From: Persicaria tinctoria
Taxonomy: Eukaryota > Streptophyta > Magnoliopsida > Caryophyllales > Polygonaceae
NCBI GenBank assembly: GCA_037127255.1
Contig: JBANSL010000018.1
Location: 22,913,175 to 22,977,174 of the forward strand
Length of the DNA: 64,000 nt
Direction: 5' to 3'
A model generated the notes under the pieces. It had not been told where the DNA came from, did no database searches, and saw only the letters and a program-made list of their open reading frames with translations. The translations under genes and the position numbers were made by a program. Below are positions 21,115-32,575 of this stretch, in pieces; the stretch's first letter is position 1, and each line of letters begins with the position of its first letter.

Positions 21115-22283
21115 CGGAAAATTTCGCAGGGTACCCCTGTGGTATTGCAATTTTCACGAGGTATACAATTCTTTTAAATATTTCGTGTGGTGCCCCTAGG
21201 GTTTTGATTCTTTTTGTGTCGCGCCCTCAGGGTTAAATTTTAACGGATGAAAGGAAACTCCGTTACTTTTGAAATTAATTAAAAAAAGAAGAAGAAGGAA
21301 ATAACGCTCAGAAGAAGAGAGAGCGCCGGCCTTGGCCTCACGCGCCCCCAAATTTACATTGTAAAACCCTCGATCGATCTTATCTTCTCCTCAGTTCGAG
21401 CGCTGATTGGGATCTCAGTGGCGAGGCATCGAATTGATCGCGGAGATCTATGGAAGAGTAAGGTGCTGATCCTCTAGCTTAAGCTTAGGAACAGGATTAG
21501 TGTCGTCATTGATCGCCGCCTTTGGCGGCCGAATTTAGATCCTAAATTGAGGTAATTTGGGGAATGAATTTAGATCAGATTTTGAAATTGAAATTGAAAC
21601 TGGATTGGAATTGGAGTTGTTTCTAGGGTTAGGTTGGGAGTGAAAGGGGAGATTGAGGTGCTATTGATTGATGGGAGAAAGGGGTGAGATTGGATTGAAA
21701 TCGGAAGAGGCGCCGGAGCAGCTGCCCCCACCAGCACTGACGTCGACCAACAGCAGCTCCGGCGACAAGCAGCTTTGCCTTCTTCTCTTCGCTAACCTGC
21801 TAGCTATTACCATCACCGCCGCCAGGAGTCGAATTCTCCACCTCCTGGGTGAAATTGCCTGCATCATCCCCTTAATTCGGGTCGAAATCGCTGATTTGAA
21901 GTCCGCCAACATGGTCCCGTTCTCGTCCACTTTCCTCATCCTCTCAACTAGAGGTGGCGATGGAGAAGGCGGACGCGGAGGCAGAGGCAAAATTGGATGC
22001 TCCTATTAGGTTGTTGAACGGTGAGAAGGGCAGCGGTGGATCATATCTTTGACCTTCGTCCTCTTCCACTCTCTCTTCATTTCTTTTCGTTCTTTCTTTG
22101 TTCTTTTTTTTAATTGAAAACTAATGGAGCATCATCCAGTTATGTTAAATTTAACAGGGAAGGGCGCGAGACAAAAAGATGCAAAACCTCAGGTCCACCA
22201 CGTGAAATATGTAAAAGAGTTGTATAGCTCGCGAAAATTGCAATATCTCAGCTCAGGGGTACCTCGTGAAATTTTCGAAATAA
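21115..22283. mobile_element. Mutator-like element with ~150-bp TIRs and GC-rich cargo
   Basis: The left arm (GAAAATTTCGCAGGGTACCC, TATTGCAATTTTCACGAGGT, CTTTTTGTGTCGCGCCC) matches the inverted right arm (GAAAATTTCACGAGGTACCC, TATTGCAATTTTCGCGAGCT, CTTTTTGTCTCGCGCCC) over about 150 bp. Between them, 21300-22060 is much more GC-rich than the surroundings. It includes GCGCCGGCCTTGGCCTCACG and open frames on both strands (113 and 109 aa) without a recognised domain. No transposase. Long TIRs plus foreign-looking cargo is the Pack-MULE pattern. The expected 9-bp duplication could not be confirmed. Confidence 0.65.
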
Positions 22284-22570
22284 AAAACAATACTTTTTTT
22301 ACATGAATTTCTTTCCCTATGATCGAGAATAACACGTCACATAGGACGTAATATATTGGTTTTAATATATGTATATGTATATAGATAATTCAAAATTGTA
22401 GATTCTTGGGGAAAAAAAAAGTTTATCGCATCTAACCTCTTCTGCCTTATAAAAAAAAACTATTATATCTACAAGGGAGATAAAGCTTTGAAATCTTAAA
22501 AAATAAAAATAGTACATAATGCATGTAGTAGTATATAAGAAAAGTATTTTCAATCACCATCATATTAATT
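22284..22570. other. Intergenic, no gene seen
   Basis: AT-rich, noncoding. Confidence 0.4.
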
Positions 22571-22572
22571 AA

Positions 22573-22931
22573 GAGCACCTTTAATGGTGGTACTCCAAGT
22601 ACCATAACAATTTAAGAAAAAAAAATGTAAGAAAAAGTCATAGTTTTGAAAGAACCCAAAAGAAAAAGTGAGCTCAAGTATCATACATATGATACTCAAT
22701 ATGACACAATACCATAGAATATTAGCCAATCAAACATTAATAGTGGATCCCATTTGATTTTTACTTACAAAAAAAAATACAAAAAACAATTTTAATACAA
22801 AAGGTGAAATAAGATACCCATGTCAAGTACCATGATTGTGGAGTATCAAATATTAAAATGAGGTGGATGTGAGAGAAATGATAAAAAGCAAGTTATGATA
22901 CTCAATATGAGTATTATGGTTAAAGATGTTC
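22573..22931. mobile_element. PIF/Harbinger (Tourist-like) MITE
   Basis: 359 bp, left GAGCACCTTTAATGGTGGTA and inverted right GAACATCTTTAACCATAATA, flanked by TAA on both sides. Internal short repeats of GATACTCAATATGA type. Noncoding. Confidence 0.7.
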
Positions 22932-23149
22932 TAAGGATCAACACTTCCGTGAACATTAGGACTATGTCATATTGAACATTAATACATGAGCTAGTTGAGA
23001 TACTCCCTTCATTCTAAATTGATTATGATCGAACTACCCCTCTTAACTCGATCGAACCTAGCTAGATGGCCTGAATTTGACAACTTATCACCAAATATAC
23101 CCAATAGAGTGAACTGAATAGTTAAGTACATACATCATGCATGTGAATT

Positions 23150-23697
23150 CAGAGGCGGACCTAGGGGTCACGTCACCCCCTCGTCATCCAACAAATTACC
23201 TAGGTGTATTCTCCTCGTCGATAGCTTCGTTTTGATATATAATACGCCCTAATCCGACATCTGAGTAAAAAGTTATGAATGCTTGAAAATTATTACAACA
23301 GTATTAATCACTTTAGTTTTATTTCAATATACTATAATACTTTAATATTTTACTTAAATTGACATTCACATATTATAATTCATATCGAGAGCTTCGAAAC
23401 CATAGGTTATATTACTTATTTTGAGAATATAGTAAGAAGTTACGCAAGTTTAATTTAAATTTTTTTATATCTAGTTATACATTATTACATGTTAATAATG
23501 CAATGTTTATTTATTGCGTATTATATCTTTATTTTTCATTTTTTATCCTTATTTTCGTATTATATATTTGTAGTATTTTCGAAATCATAGGTTGACACTA
23601 GTTTGTACTATCGATCACGTTGTGTTTTGCGATTTTTTCTCGATCTTATTGTCGACTACTAAGGTGACCCCCGCTAAAAACTTTCTGGATCCGCCGT
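23150..23697. mobile_element. Non-autonomous hAT element, copy 2
   Basis: Begins CAGAGGCGGACCTAGGGG and ends AAAACTTTCTGGATCCGCC. Collinear with copy 1 at 1784-2344, about 90 percent identical by eye, same orientation. The right terminus is altered (CCGCCGTG instead of CCGCCCCTG). A possible imperfect duplication is GCATGTGA (23139-23146) versus GCACGTGA (23698-23705). Confidence 0.8.
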
Positions 23698-23705
23698 GCA
23701 CGTGA

Positions 23706-24661
23706 TCTCAATTCAACAATGATGAGATTTCATGTGAAGAACGTGGTTCAAAAATTAAATTCATTTTAATTGTTTTGTTAATTAAAGTGTTTATATTTGT
23801 TCAATTACACTACTATTATACATCATTTTCAATCCTTCTGTTTCGTTCTTGATCAATGTCTAACAAGACTATCAAAAAGATAGTTAGATCTACTTCATAA
23901 ATGACTCGATTGATTTGTACGTACGCCTCTTAATTAGTCATTAATCTGATTTCGCAACAGCCGGGATATTAATGATGTTGACTAGTGAGAAGGTGGTCTT
24001 TGTAGGGAGTTTGGGATAGGGGTGAGTGAAGACTCACTTATGTAGTCGTCATATACATGGATCATGGATCATGGATCATGGATCATGGATTCATGGATGA
24101 GTTGATCAGTTGGGATTTTTTTGGAATGGCGTTGGTTGGTGGGCTACCGGTACAGTACTTGTGTCTTGTGGTGGTCCACCCAAGGTGGGGCGTGGGCCCC
24201 TCTATCTACGACTAGCGTGATTTAGATTTTAGAGTAGATGGGGTGTGGGCCCCACGTGCTTGCTGGTTTTTCTGGTTTAAAATTTTGGGGGTGGTCCCCA
24301 CCTCCCTGTGGATTCACCCACCACCTTCGTCTGCCGTCCCCACACCACAACTGCTCCATGTAGCCTACATGGAGCAGGAATAGGATACTTCACTTATCTA
24401 ATTTAACGTACTTGCAAACTAAGACCACCGTTCTGAAATTTCTCTATCATTTTCTTATTCGCCTATCTTATTTTTTTATATTAATTTTATTATTAATCTT
24501 TTTTAATTTTTTTTTAATTAATTAAGAATTTGAGATCAGACAAGTCTGATTCTCGAGAGGTAGACGAAAATCGCCTAAACATACAATGAAAATAAAAAAT
24601 AGCGCTATGAAAGAAGCAAAAAAATAACTCTACAACACAAACGATCTAAAAAGAACTCCTC
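23706..24661. other. Intergenic with a short ATCATGG tandem repeat
   Basis: 24057-24104 holds about five to six GGATCAT units. Around 24.14-24.36 kb the sequence is GC-richer with GTGGGCCCC words. No gene supported. Confidence 0.45.
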
Positions 24662-24928
24662 CTAAGAGTTGTAGACGGCGGCGAAGAACGAAGTCAAACA
24701 CCACCAAATCAGTAGCACCGCGGGCCAGCGGTACATCAGGAATTTATCTCCTATGGGAAGTGCAGACAAAACTCCAATGAAACTCATTCCTGGATACGGA
24801 GTCACCATGAACACACCACCTCGACCCCAGCCAGTCCCGACTTCAAACTTCAAGAAACGCCGAAAGTAGAGCCACACAATGCTCGTGCAAAAAACGCCAA
24901 AAGAATTAGCCAACCGAAATTTAATCAA
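24662..24928 (-). other. Hydrophobic open frame, unrecognised
   Basis: 88 codons with two or three hydrophobic stretches (FGVFCTSIVWLYF, FLMYRWPAVLLIWWCLTSFF). No start context, no introns, no known motif. Probably a relic inside a repeat, since CCTTACGGGATTTAG is duplicated just upstream (near 24930 and 24953). Confidence 0.15.
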
Positions 24929-25491
24929 GTCCTTACGGGATTTAGTTTAGCCCCTTACGGGATTTAGACAGGCCTTTTCGGACATATGTTCGAACCCTTT
25001 CGGATGGTTGAGTGTGTGTATGTATATAATTTGTCAAATAAAATAATTATTTTTTAAATTTATTTATCATCCCCACAATAATCGGGTTTTCTAGTAATTT
25101 ATCTTATCACTTTATCAATACCCTACTATATTTACTCTATAATTTAAAATATTAAAATAATTGGTTTGCTTTAGTAATTAAAAAAAATTAATTTAATTTA
25201 GCAATTAAAAATTAATAAATGATACTTCGTATGTTTTATCGATGATGGGATGATACGTATATATAAGAATGAAGTACGTAATGATACTATAAATATGTAT
25301 TTTTCTCTACATATTTATGAATTGTTTGAATGAATTTTTGGAAGCCAATTGAACCAATTCAATTTAAAATAAAGTTTGCTTGCTCGGTCCCATTACAAGT
25401 GATGATGAACATTCACACAAGACATACTCCAACAATGCACTGTTTATTACATCACACATTCAACAATCGATGGACCACATACTTTTGATAA

Positions 25492-25905
25492 TGTTGGGAT
25501 TGATATAATAATTAAACTACATGTATGATCGAATAATGTTGAGAGAATTAAAGATGTGAAGAGATTAAAAGAGTCTCACATTGATAATATGAACAAAGAA
25601 GCCTTAGTGTATAAACTAGTGGGGTATTCCTCCTATCGTCAATTGGTTTTAGGATGGAACCTCGCTCGGCTTTTGTGCTATGCTATTAACGCATGGGTGC
25701 ACGTGTGCACACGACCCCCAATTATGAGTCCCAACGGATTGAAGAGAAGAAAAAAAAGAAGAAGAGAAAAACACATTATAGAATGTTGTTGGGTTGTTTG
25801 TCGTTGGTTTGTGTGTTGTACCTCTCGGTTCTTTCGGGTATCAAGTTTTCGGTCTCGAGTTACCAAGGTTGTTTGAGTTGTCGAATTATTTCCAGTTCAA
25901 AAAAA
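25492..25905 (+). mobile_element. Likely 5' LTR of a Copia-type retrotransposon
   Basis: Starts TGTTGGGATTGATATAATAA and continues with GAGTCTCACATTGATAATAT and GTATTCCTCCTATCGTCAAT-TGGTTTTAGG, wording shared by many plant LTR/TRIM elements. The right edge is approximate. No second LTR is visible downstream, so the element is truncated. Confidence 0.5.
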
Positions 25906-26040
25906 AAGCTATAGAATGTTGATGCAAATGGCATTTATGTATTAATTATAAAATGAAATTACCTCGATCTATAAATCTCAAGTGGGTGAAATCAGAAAGT
26001 TTGTTTACATATATTTTTTCTCCCTCTCTCTTCCTTCCTG

Positions 26041-27310
26041 TTGACCTTTGTAGCACCTCCAATGGGAGATATTCTGGGAGTACGAACCTCTGTTCTTGGA
26101 GAAGTCGGATCAGAAGCGGAAAACAACAATATGAACAATCCACTCGGTCTGTCGAACTCGATCCGATCATCCTGGCGCGCAACTAGTGGCAAACGTTTTC
26201 AATGGATTGAACTTCTTGAGCTGGAACAGAGGAGTAAAGATGTTGTTGGGATCCAAGTTCAAGTATGCATAGATCTCATAATGCTTCATGTACGCTGATT
26301 CGGTGCAAGTTCAAGTATGCAGAGGAGTAAAGATGGTGTTAGCAAACGTTTTCAATGTTGGATCTTGAACTCCATCTCTGATAGATCTCATAAGGCTTTA
26401 TGTATGCTAATTCGGCACAACAACTATGGAATTGAACTTGCTGAGAGGTACGCATAAAAGAATGGTCTGCTCTTGTATCAGTTGAAGAAAACCTTGAGCA
26501 ATTGCACAAGGAAACATGTATGTTGTAGAGTATTTTGGCAAAATGAAGAAGTTGTACGTGTGATGAAATTTGAAGTTTGAAAGGGATTCCAAAGTGTACG
26601 TATGGTGCTTGGAATAGATGTGCGTGTGATGTTTTCAAGAAGATTGTAGAGATCGAGAATCATAACAAGTTACTTCAGTTTCTTATGGGACTAAATGACA
26701 CCTACGATAGTGTGAGAAATCAGATTCTTGCGATGGACAACATTCCTTCAATCAACAAGGTGTACTATGTTGTGTATTAGGTTGAGAGTGTAGAAGGAGA
26801 AAGTACGAATGCAAGATCTTCACAGGATATCAATGCTTTCTTTGTGAACAAATCAGCGTGTGTGAAGAAAGGAAAGAAGAAGGACAAATAAAACAAATTG
26901 TGTAGCCACGTACTGTGGTATGAAAGGCTACACAATGGATGGTTGCTTCAAGACAATTGGTTATCTGGACTGATTCAAGGATCCTAAAGGGAAAAAAGCC
27001 ATGAAAACAGTTGTTGCGGTCTCAGGGATGTTTGACACACCTCTGGATGATGGTCTGATGGATGGAAATGAACCAAAGATGGATACGAAAATGGAAAGCG
27101 CCGTGTACCAAGAAGTCTTGAGAGCTATGAAAGGAAAAACATCTGTACATATGACTTCGACTAATTAATAGTGCATGTATTCTTTCTGCTATGAATTCTT
27201 TTAAGAAATTGCAAAGATTATGATCTGTTTTGGATCATAGACTCGAGTGCCTCTGATCATATGACTTTCCATGCAAGGTTTTCAATGCAAAATTTGATGA
27301 GGGAGTTTTG
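26041..27310 (+). pseudogene. Copia gag-protease relic
   Basis: Blocks in order, with frame changes and stops: DHPGAQLVANVFNGLNFLSW (gag N-terminus, about 26165-26225), NKLLQFLMGLNDTYDSVRNQ and ILAMDNIPSINKVY (UBN2-type gag, about 26668-26765), a zinc-knuckle-like CGMKGYTMDGCFKTIGY (about 26915-26965), and FWIIDSSASDHMTFHA (protease active-site region, DS(S/G)A, about 27228-27275). An internal direct repeat (TAGATCTCATAA near 26271 and 26383) disrupts gag. Integrase, RT and RNase H are missing. Confidence 0.75.
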
Positions 27311-28220
27311 CTATGCAAATAGATATAGAAATAGAAATAAGGCACACAAGCAAGTCAACTCAATCAATCAAATAAATACAAGACTCCCCCTCAGTAGTAC
27401 AGATGAATCAGGTTCGATTCACGAGAAAGCGAGTCGATGGTTCCAAAGTAGCTCTCAAAACGTTCTTTGTTGTCGACTAGATTTACCCGACGTCGACTAG
27501 GAGTAGTCGATTTCGATCAGGGGCAGTCGATCTCATTGGATCGGCAGCACAGCAACAAATCACAGAAGTGACAGAAGTCCTCGATGTCGAGCAAAAGCAA
27601 CTGACATCGAGTAATAACCTGCACAAATTAGAAAACAACAAACAAAGTGGTCGACGTACGCATCGACTAAGAGTAATCGATGTCGAGTTAGCACAAAGAC
27701 TTAGAAAATTGTCAACCAATATGGGGTTAGTCGATGTTGATCAAAGCAGTCGACGTCAAGTGGTAAAACAAGAAGTAACGATTGTCAACAAGAGAGGTCG
27801 AAGAATGTAAGGATGGGTAAAGGTGCGATGGTCTAGAAAGGTTCAAGGGGTTTTGTTGGGTTTCACGAAACACAACGAAAGGTTCAAATATCGGATGCAA
27901 ACAATATGGAAAAAGATCTTCCAAAGACAGGGTTTACCACAAGAATGACCATGCAAGCATAATCAACGAATCATCAAATAAGCATGTTTTATCGATAAAG
28001 GAAAGGACTTTCATCAATAGATCAATCAATCTGACGACAAATTAACCTAATTGACTTCTACCTTTTCATAAATAGAGTTTATAATCTTTTGAATAGAAAC
28101 CTTAATTACTACAACATTAAAGTTTCACAACATGAGTTAGTGAGTTACTCAAATTCGCATTCAAGGATTAAGCACAAGGTATAGAATAAGATAAAAAAAA
28201 CAATAACTTCTTCAACAATT
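27311..28220. other. TCGA-rich segment and flank, no gene seen
   Basis: 27.47-27.77 kb is studded with GTCGACGTCGA / GTCGATGTCGAG type words (around fourteen TCGA). The open frame 27568-27810 crosses them but has no domain. The remainder is AT-rich. Confidence 0.4.
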
Positions 28221-28880
28221 CATCAATCACACAAACATGGCTATTGTCGGGCTCATCCCTGACCCTAGAAGAAAAGCGACTACTCACTCATGGTAGAAGA
28301 AAACATGATCAAAGTAAAGAAATAAACAACTTGGATTAAACGGAAATAAAGCCTTGAAGTCTCCACAATCTTTGTTCTCAAACTCCCGTATGAATGCCGA
28401 AAACCTTAAAGCTTCAAACTCAAAAACCCTAATCGTTCTCGATTGTGTGTTGTAGAATATAATGTGTAGAAGCATAGCCCTGGAGGCTTTATTTATAATA
28501 ATAAAACTAATCCTTGCTCTCCAAGGAAAAATAATAAATCTAACTAGGAAGGTTTTATCAAACATGAAAAGATAGAATAAAATCTCGTGACATAATGATC
28601 TCTTAAGATTCGGCCCAATCCGCACGCCCGCGGCAAGTAGATTTTCGATCGACATCGACCAAAGTGGTCGAAATTGACCACTTCTCAACTTTAGTTGACC
28701 TCGAGTGATATGGTCGATGTAGGATGCTTCCTCATGGCTGGTCGATCTCGAACAGTGGTCGACACAAGGGTTGAATTTCAACCACTCTTGCCTTAATTCC
28801 AGTAGCTTGCCTTCTCAAATTTTCTAAGTCTTTGGTCGACGTCGAGTAGATCCAGTGCTCTCCTGTGTGATCCCTTTCTT
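28221..28880 (-). other. TCGA-rich segment, unassigned repeat
   Basis: 28.63-28.86 kb repeats GGTCGA(C/T)(G/C)TCGA-like words on either strand (about twelve TCGA), echoing 27.47-27.77 kb. A 165-codon minus frame (28284-28781) spans this but shows no family signature. The pair may be arms or cargo of one large degenerate element. Confidence 0.3.
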
Positions 28881-30658
28881 GGATTTGCTTCAAAACGTCT
28901 CCAAATTCTGCAAAATTAAACCAAACTTGTGTAGACCTCCATATCTTACAATTCATGACATTATACACAAATTCATATCATCCTCAACCCAGAACATTAA
29001 TAATAGACAGAAATAGGAGTGAAAATAAGCACAAAAACATGGTAAAAAACATGGACATTAGCAGTCGACTCCATATCCACACTAGATTGGCCTCCCTAGT
29101 CCCTGCTCCCTCGCCGACTCTAGATATACTCTGTTGTATCCATCGACATCAGGAGAGCTCAAATTTATGTTGATCTCAAGAAGATGAAGTAGCGTCGCGC
29201 CAACAGAGTTATCATCATTAACAGTCGATTTGTAATCGTTGACAACCTTATCAACTATACAAGATGGTTAACATCAACGGATTTATCATCGTTCTTCCGC
29301 TCAAAAAAGAAACAAAAACACAATCGATCGGGGAAGAGAGAGATTACGGAACAACAATGGAGAAGATTTGGTTAGAGAGAGGGGTTTGTGTGCGAGAGAA
29401 ATGCAGGCGATCGAAGGCTAGAGGAGGTCGGGGAAGTGAGTTATTTTGGGGAGATTGACATTTTGCAAATTAAGGCACATTTTGGACATTGGGCTAATTT
29501 AGACCGGCTAAAGTGTCTTCTGGACAAATTTTCTCAATTTTAAAGTACGCGAATCAAAACTTCCAATTAATAAGAATTTGAAAAAAAAATAAAAATTTAA
29601 CATATATGTGCTGATAACTAGGTCAGATGTATCTAATATGTGACTCTTGACACATTATAAACACACATTGAAAAATGAGTACTAGTAGATTTTTGGAGAA
29701 AGTGGTAGCTTCTTGGGTAGGAGTATGGGCAATTGGATCAGCTTAGTTTCTTTGACGTCTTTCTATTCCAGCTATGGTTCCATCTCTTCTCATTGTTTGT
29801 CTTGTTTGATTTTGTGCATCTTATTTCATCATGGTATGTTCGTCTGTTGAATTTTGTGATTTCTCGAAGTATCGAAGTATAGAAGTATCAAATTGTACAA
29901 TACCTTGAATCCTTTAAAAAAAAGTAGTCATCAATCTGTCATACAACAATGAATTAACAATCAAACATGCATCAACAATCAAACAAATGAAGTGTTCTTT
30001 GGTGCATCTGCGTTTATTTTCACTACTGGGTTTCTGCTTATGTCGTCCCGATGTCGAAATATCGCGTCAGTTTCTTTAACTCTCTAAGGTTATTGACATT
30101 CTTAATCTTCTTTTGGGATTTTGGATTATTACGTTAAACAAAAACAAAATAACAATGGGGTGCTCTATCTACCCACCTTCACAAACCAACAAAATATAGA
30201 TTTCTGTTAGTTTTCATAGTAGTCATTTCACACAAAACAAACGTTTTTTTTTTCTTCTAGAAAAAATCATTTCCGAATAATTTTTGGACAATACTATAGT
30301 ACTTGATCGACAAGATATATACATTGCAAATGCATATATCTCTTCAAAATTTCAATTCCAAAACATGTTTTACACTCCCCTTTCCCTCTATATTGGCGAA
30401 TCAACGTGCTCTTCATGTGTTTTTTTATGGACTTAATTAGTTATTGAATTTTTTCTGAATTTTTAACTAATTATAGTATCGCACAATTACTGCTCAATGA
30501 CTAGAAATTAAACAAGAATCCAATACAACCTGGAAATTAACAAGAATCAAATAACTATTTATGCTGCAACTCTCTTGTTTGTTATACACTCCTTGTGAAA
30601 ATTTTATTGACATAATTAAATATTCGATTTTTCTATTCTATATTTCTATGTCATATGA
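28881..30658. other. Intergenic, no gene seen
   Basis: 29.2-29.46 kb is purine-rich with GAGAGA words. The rest is AT-rich. No coding or RNA signal. Confidence 0.4.
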
Positions 30659-31640
30659 TAAGAGCACTAATTAATTATGAAATATTTTTTAAATTTTAAT
30701 TAGTTTAACTTTTTTTTTTTAATTAGATTTCTAGGTTCACTTATTATTTTTATAAAATCTTTCCCAATTTAGAATCTTATCATATGCTCTTAGGGTATAG
30801 GATATATAGAAAGACCATTCAATATTAACCAAAGAACCCATTTTATCGTACAAAGTTAATTCTAAACTATAAAGGTATAGATTTAAGTAATAAATCTAAA
30901 AAAATGCCTAGTAACGATATGCTAAAAATACTGTAGATTAAATATATATTATATTGATCTATTTGGAAGAAATTGTTATCCTTTGAGAATTTTAGCGTAC
31001 AAATTAAGTTCTAAACTATCAAGGTATATATATTGAGTAATCAAAACTAAAAAAAATCTAAGGATTCAATCTATAAATCTTAATTAAATTATTTTTTAAA
31101 ATTATTTTTTAAAAATGGTTTAAATAATTTAATTTAATTTTTTATTTTCCCAATTTGATCGGTATTTTTAAACATCAATTTTTCTATTCTATGCTCTAAG
31201 GGTATAGGATAATAATAGTATTAATTTGGATTTAAAAAAAATTAGTTAGGGTCAGTTTGGTAAAACGGAGCTAAAGAAGTAGCTGAAGCTGATGAATTAA
31301 GTGTGTTAAATTAGAATTTTCATAAGCTAGTAAGATGTTTAATTGATAACTCAGCTGATGGAGTAGTTGATACAAACTAGTTCATCAGATATAATGAAAT
31401 TAATAGAATTCTGAAAAGTTTGAGGTGAGTAGCCGTTGAAAATCCAATTTTAAAAGCTAATTAAATTAAAATCTTATATTAAACTTATTTAAAACTATAA
31501 AGTATCTGCATTACCAAACGGACCATTAGTTTAGGTTTTTTTTTAATTAGATTTCTAGAGTCGTTTATTTTTTTTGTAGAAAATATTTCTTAATTTATGG
31601 TCTTATTTTATGTCCTAAGGGTATATATTATAAAGATTGT
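30659..31640. repeat. Cluster of degenerate MITE copies
   Basis: TAATTAGATTTCTAG...GTCTTAT...CCTAAGGGTATA type sequence occurs three times (about 30700-30805, 31130-31215, 31535-31640). The first copy has possible TIRs (GATAAGAGCA near 30659 and TGCTCTTA near 30785). A second direct repeat (TAAACTAT-AAGGTATA) is at about 30866 and 31013. A hAT MITE sits between the second and third copies. Confidence 0.45.
31249..31524. mobile_element. hAT-type MITE (276 bp)
   Basis: Ends GGGTCAGTTTGGTAAAACGG and inverted GGTCCGTTTGGTAATGC. Flanked by ATTAGTTA (31241-31248) and ATTAGTTT (31525-31532), an 8-bp duplication with one mismatch. The uninterrupted form of the target (ATTAGTTTAACTTTTTTTTT) is seen at about 30698, supporting the insertion. 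Confidence 0.7.
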
Positions 31641-32374
31641 TAAGGCCGTATGTTAGAAAAAACCGTTAAAAAGAAAATGACCGATTCAAATTAATGGTCC
31701 GTACAATTTATAGAGTGAGATCGAAGCTAGATTAGACGTGTTTAAATCTAAGCTATATCCCCACATCGATCTAAGACTAGTTAGAAGATGGAGAACAAAA
31801 CAAAGTTTGTCTCGTTAATGATTAATATCCAAATGACCACAAAATCGAGGGGGACCAATAATAGAAATCCCAATGTCTCATTCAAACTAATTGCTTCGAT
31901 CGGCATCTTATGTCTTATGATAATGACATCTATTCAATGTACAATTTTATTTTTAATCAAAATCTTTAAACTGTTTTTGTCGACTGTTGTAAATTAAGAA
32001 GAAAAAAGCAACTATGTATATTGTTCACATCACGTTTTTGGACTATTCAAGTTATCTACCGGTCGTACATATATTCTTTGCTTATTGCATCTACCATATA
32101 CAACTCCAAGATAGTGTGTTTTGAATATGGATACCGCCGGGTAGAGTTTTAGTGAAATAAAAAATACAGTGAAATAATCATGAATATGGTTAAATATTAT
32201 ATATACATTTCTCATATTACTCATACAAGTGATGTTTACACAATTATATATTCATCACTCATTGAGACCCGTTCATGTTATTTTACACGCCTATATATAC
32301 TTAAATTTATGATGATTTAGCTCAAGTTACTCACAATTTAATCACATGACATTAAGAAAATCATCAGTGTCACT
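31641..32374. other. Intergenic, no gene seen
   Basis: AT-rich, noncoding. The 69-codon frame at 31788 has no domain. Confidence 0.4.
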
Positions 32375-32575
32375 GCTTAGTGGTGCTTAATTGGTGTCGG
32401 TTCGTGGTCTAGGTTAGGTTTTTGTGGGTTTGGGTTAGGTTTTTGTGGGTTCGCTCGGAATTGTATGCGTTCTATCGTTTGTATTGCACTTTTTTTCTTT
32501 CTTTGTTGTATGTATATACTGACGGTTCACCGTCTGCCGATCTTAGTAACCTCTTGAGGTGTTAGATTTATCTGA
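32375..32575 (+). repeat. Possible retroelement 3' end relic
   Basis: GGTTAGGTTTTTGTGGGTT is repeated in tandem, then TGTATTGCACTTTTTTTC and CTGACGGTTCACCGTCTGCC-GATC, which loosely parallel 16.68-16.80 kb of the retro-insert (TTGACGGTTTGCCCGTCGCC). No poly(A) tail or duplication was found. Confidence 0.3.

Noticed and set aside
21661..22009. Overlapping 109/113-codon proteins in the Mutator-like element
   Set aside because: Both strands are open because of GC-rich composition; neither shows a domain. Reported only as cargo.
23150..23697. Perfect 8-bp target duplication for hAT copy 2
   Set aside because: The best candidate (GCATGTGA/GCACGTGA) has a mismatch and lies a few bases outside the left terminus, so it is left as possible only.
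28284..28781. 165-codon minus-strand protein
   Set aside because: It spans TCGA-word repeats and AT-rich DNA, has no domain and no splice structure.
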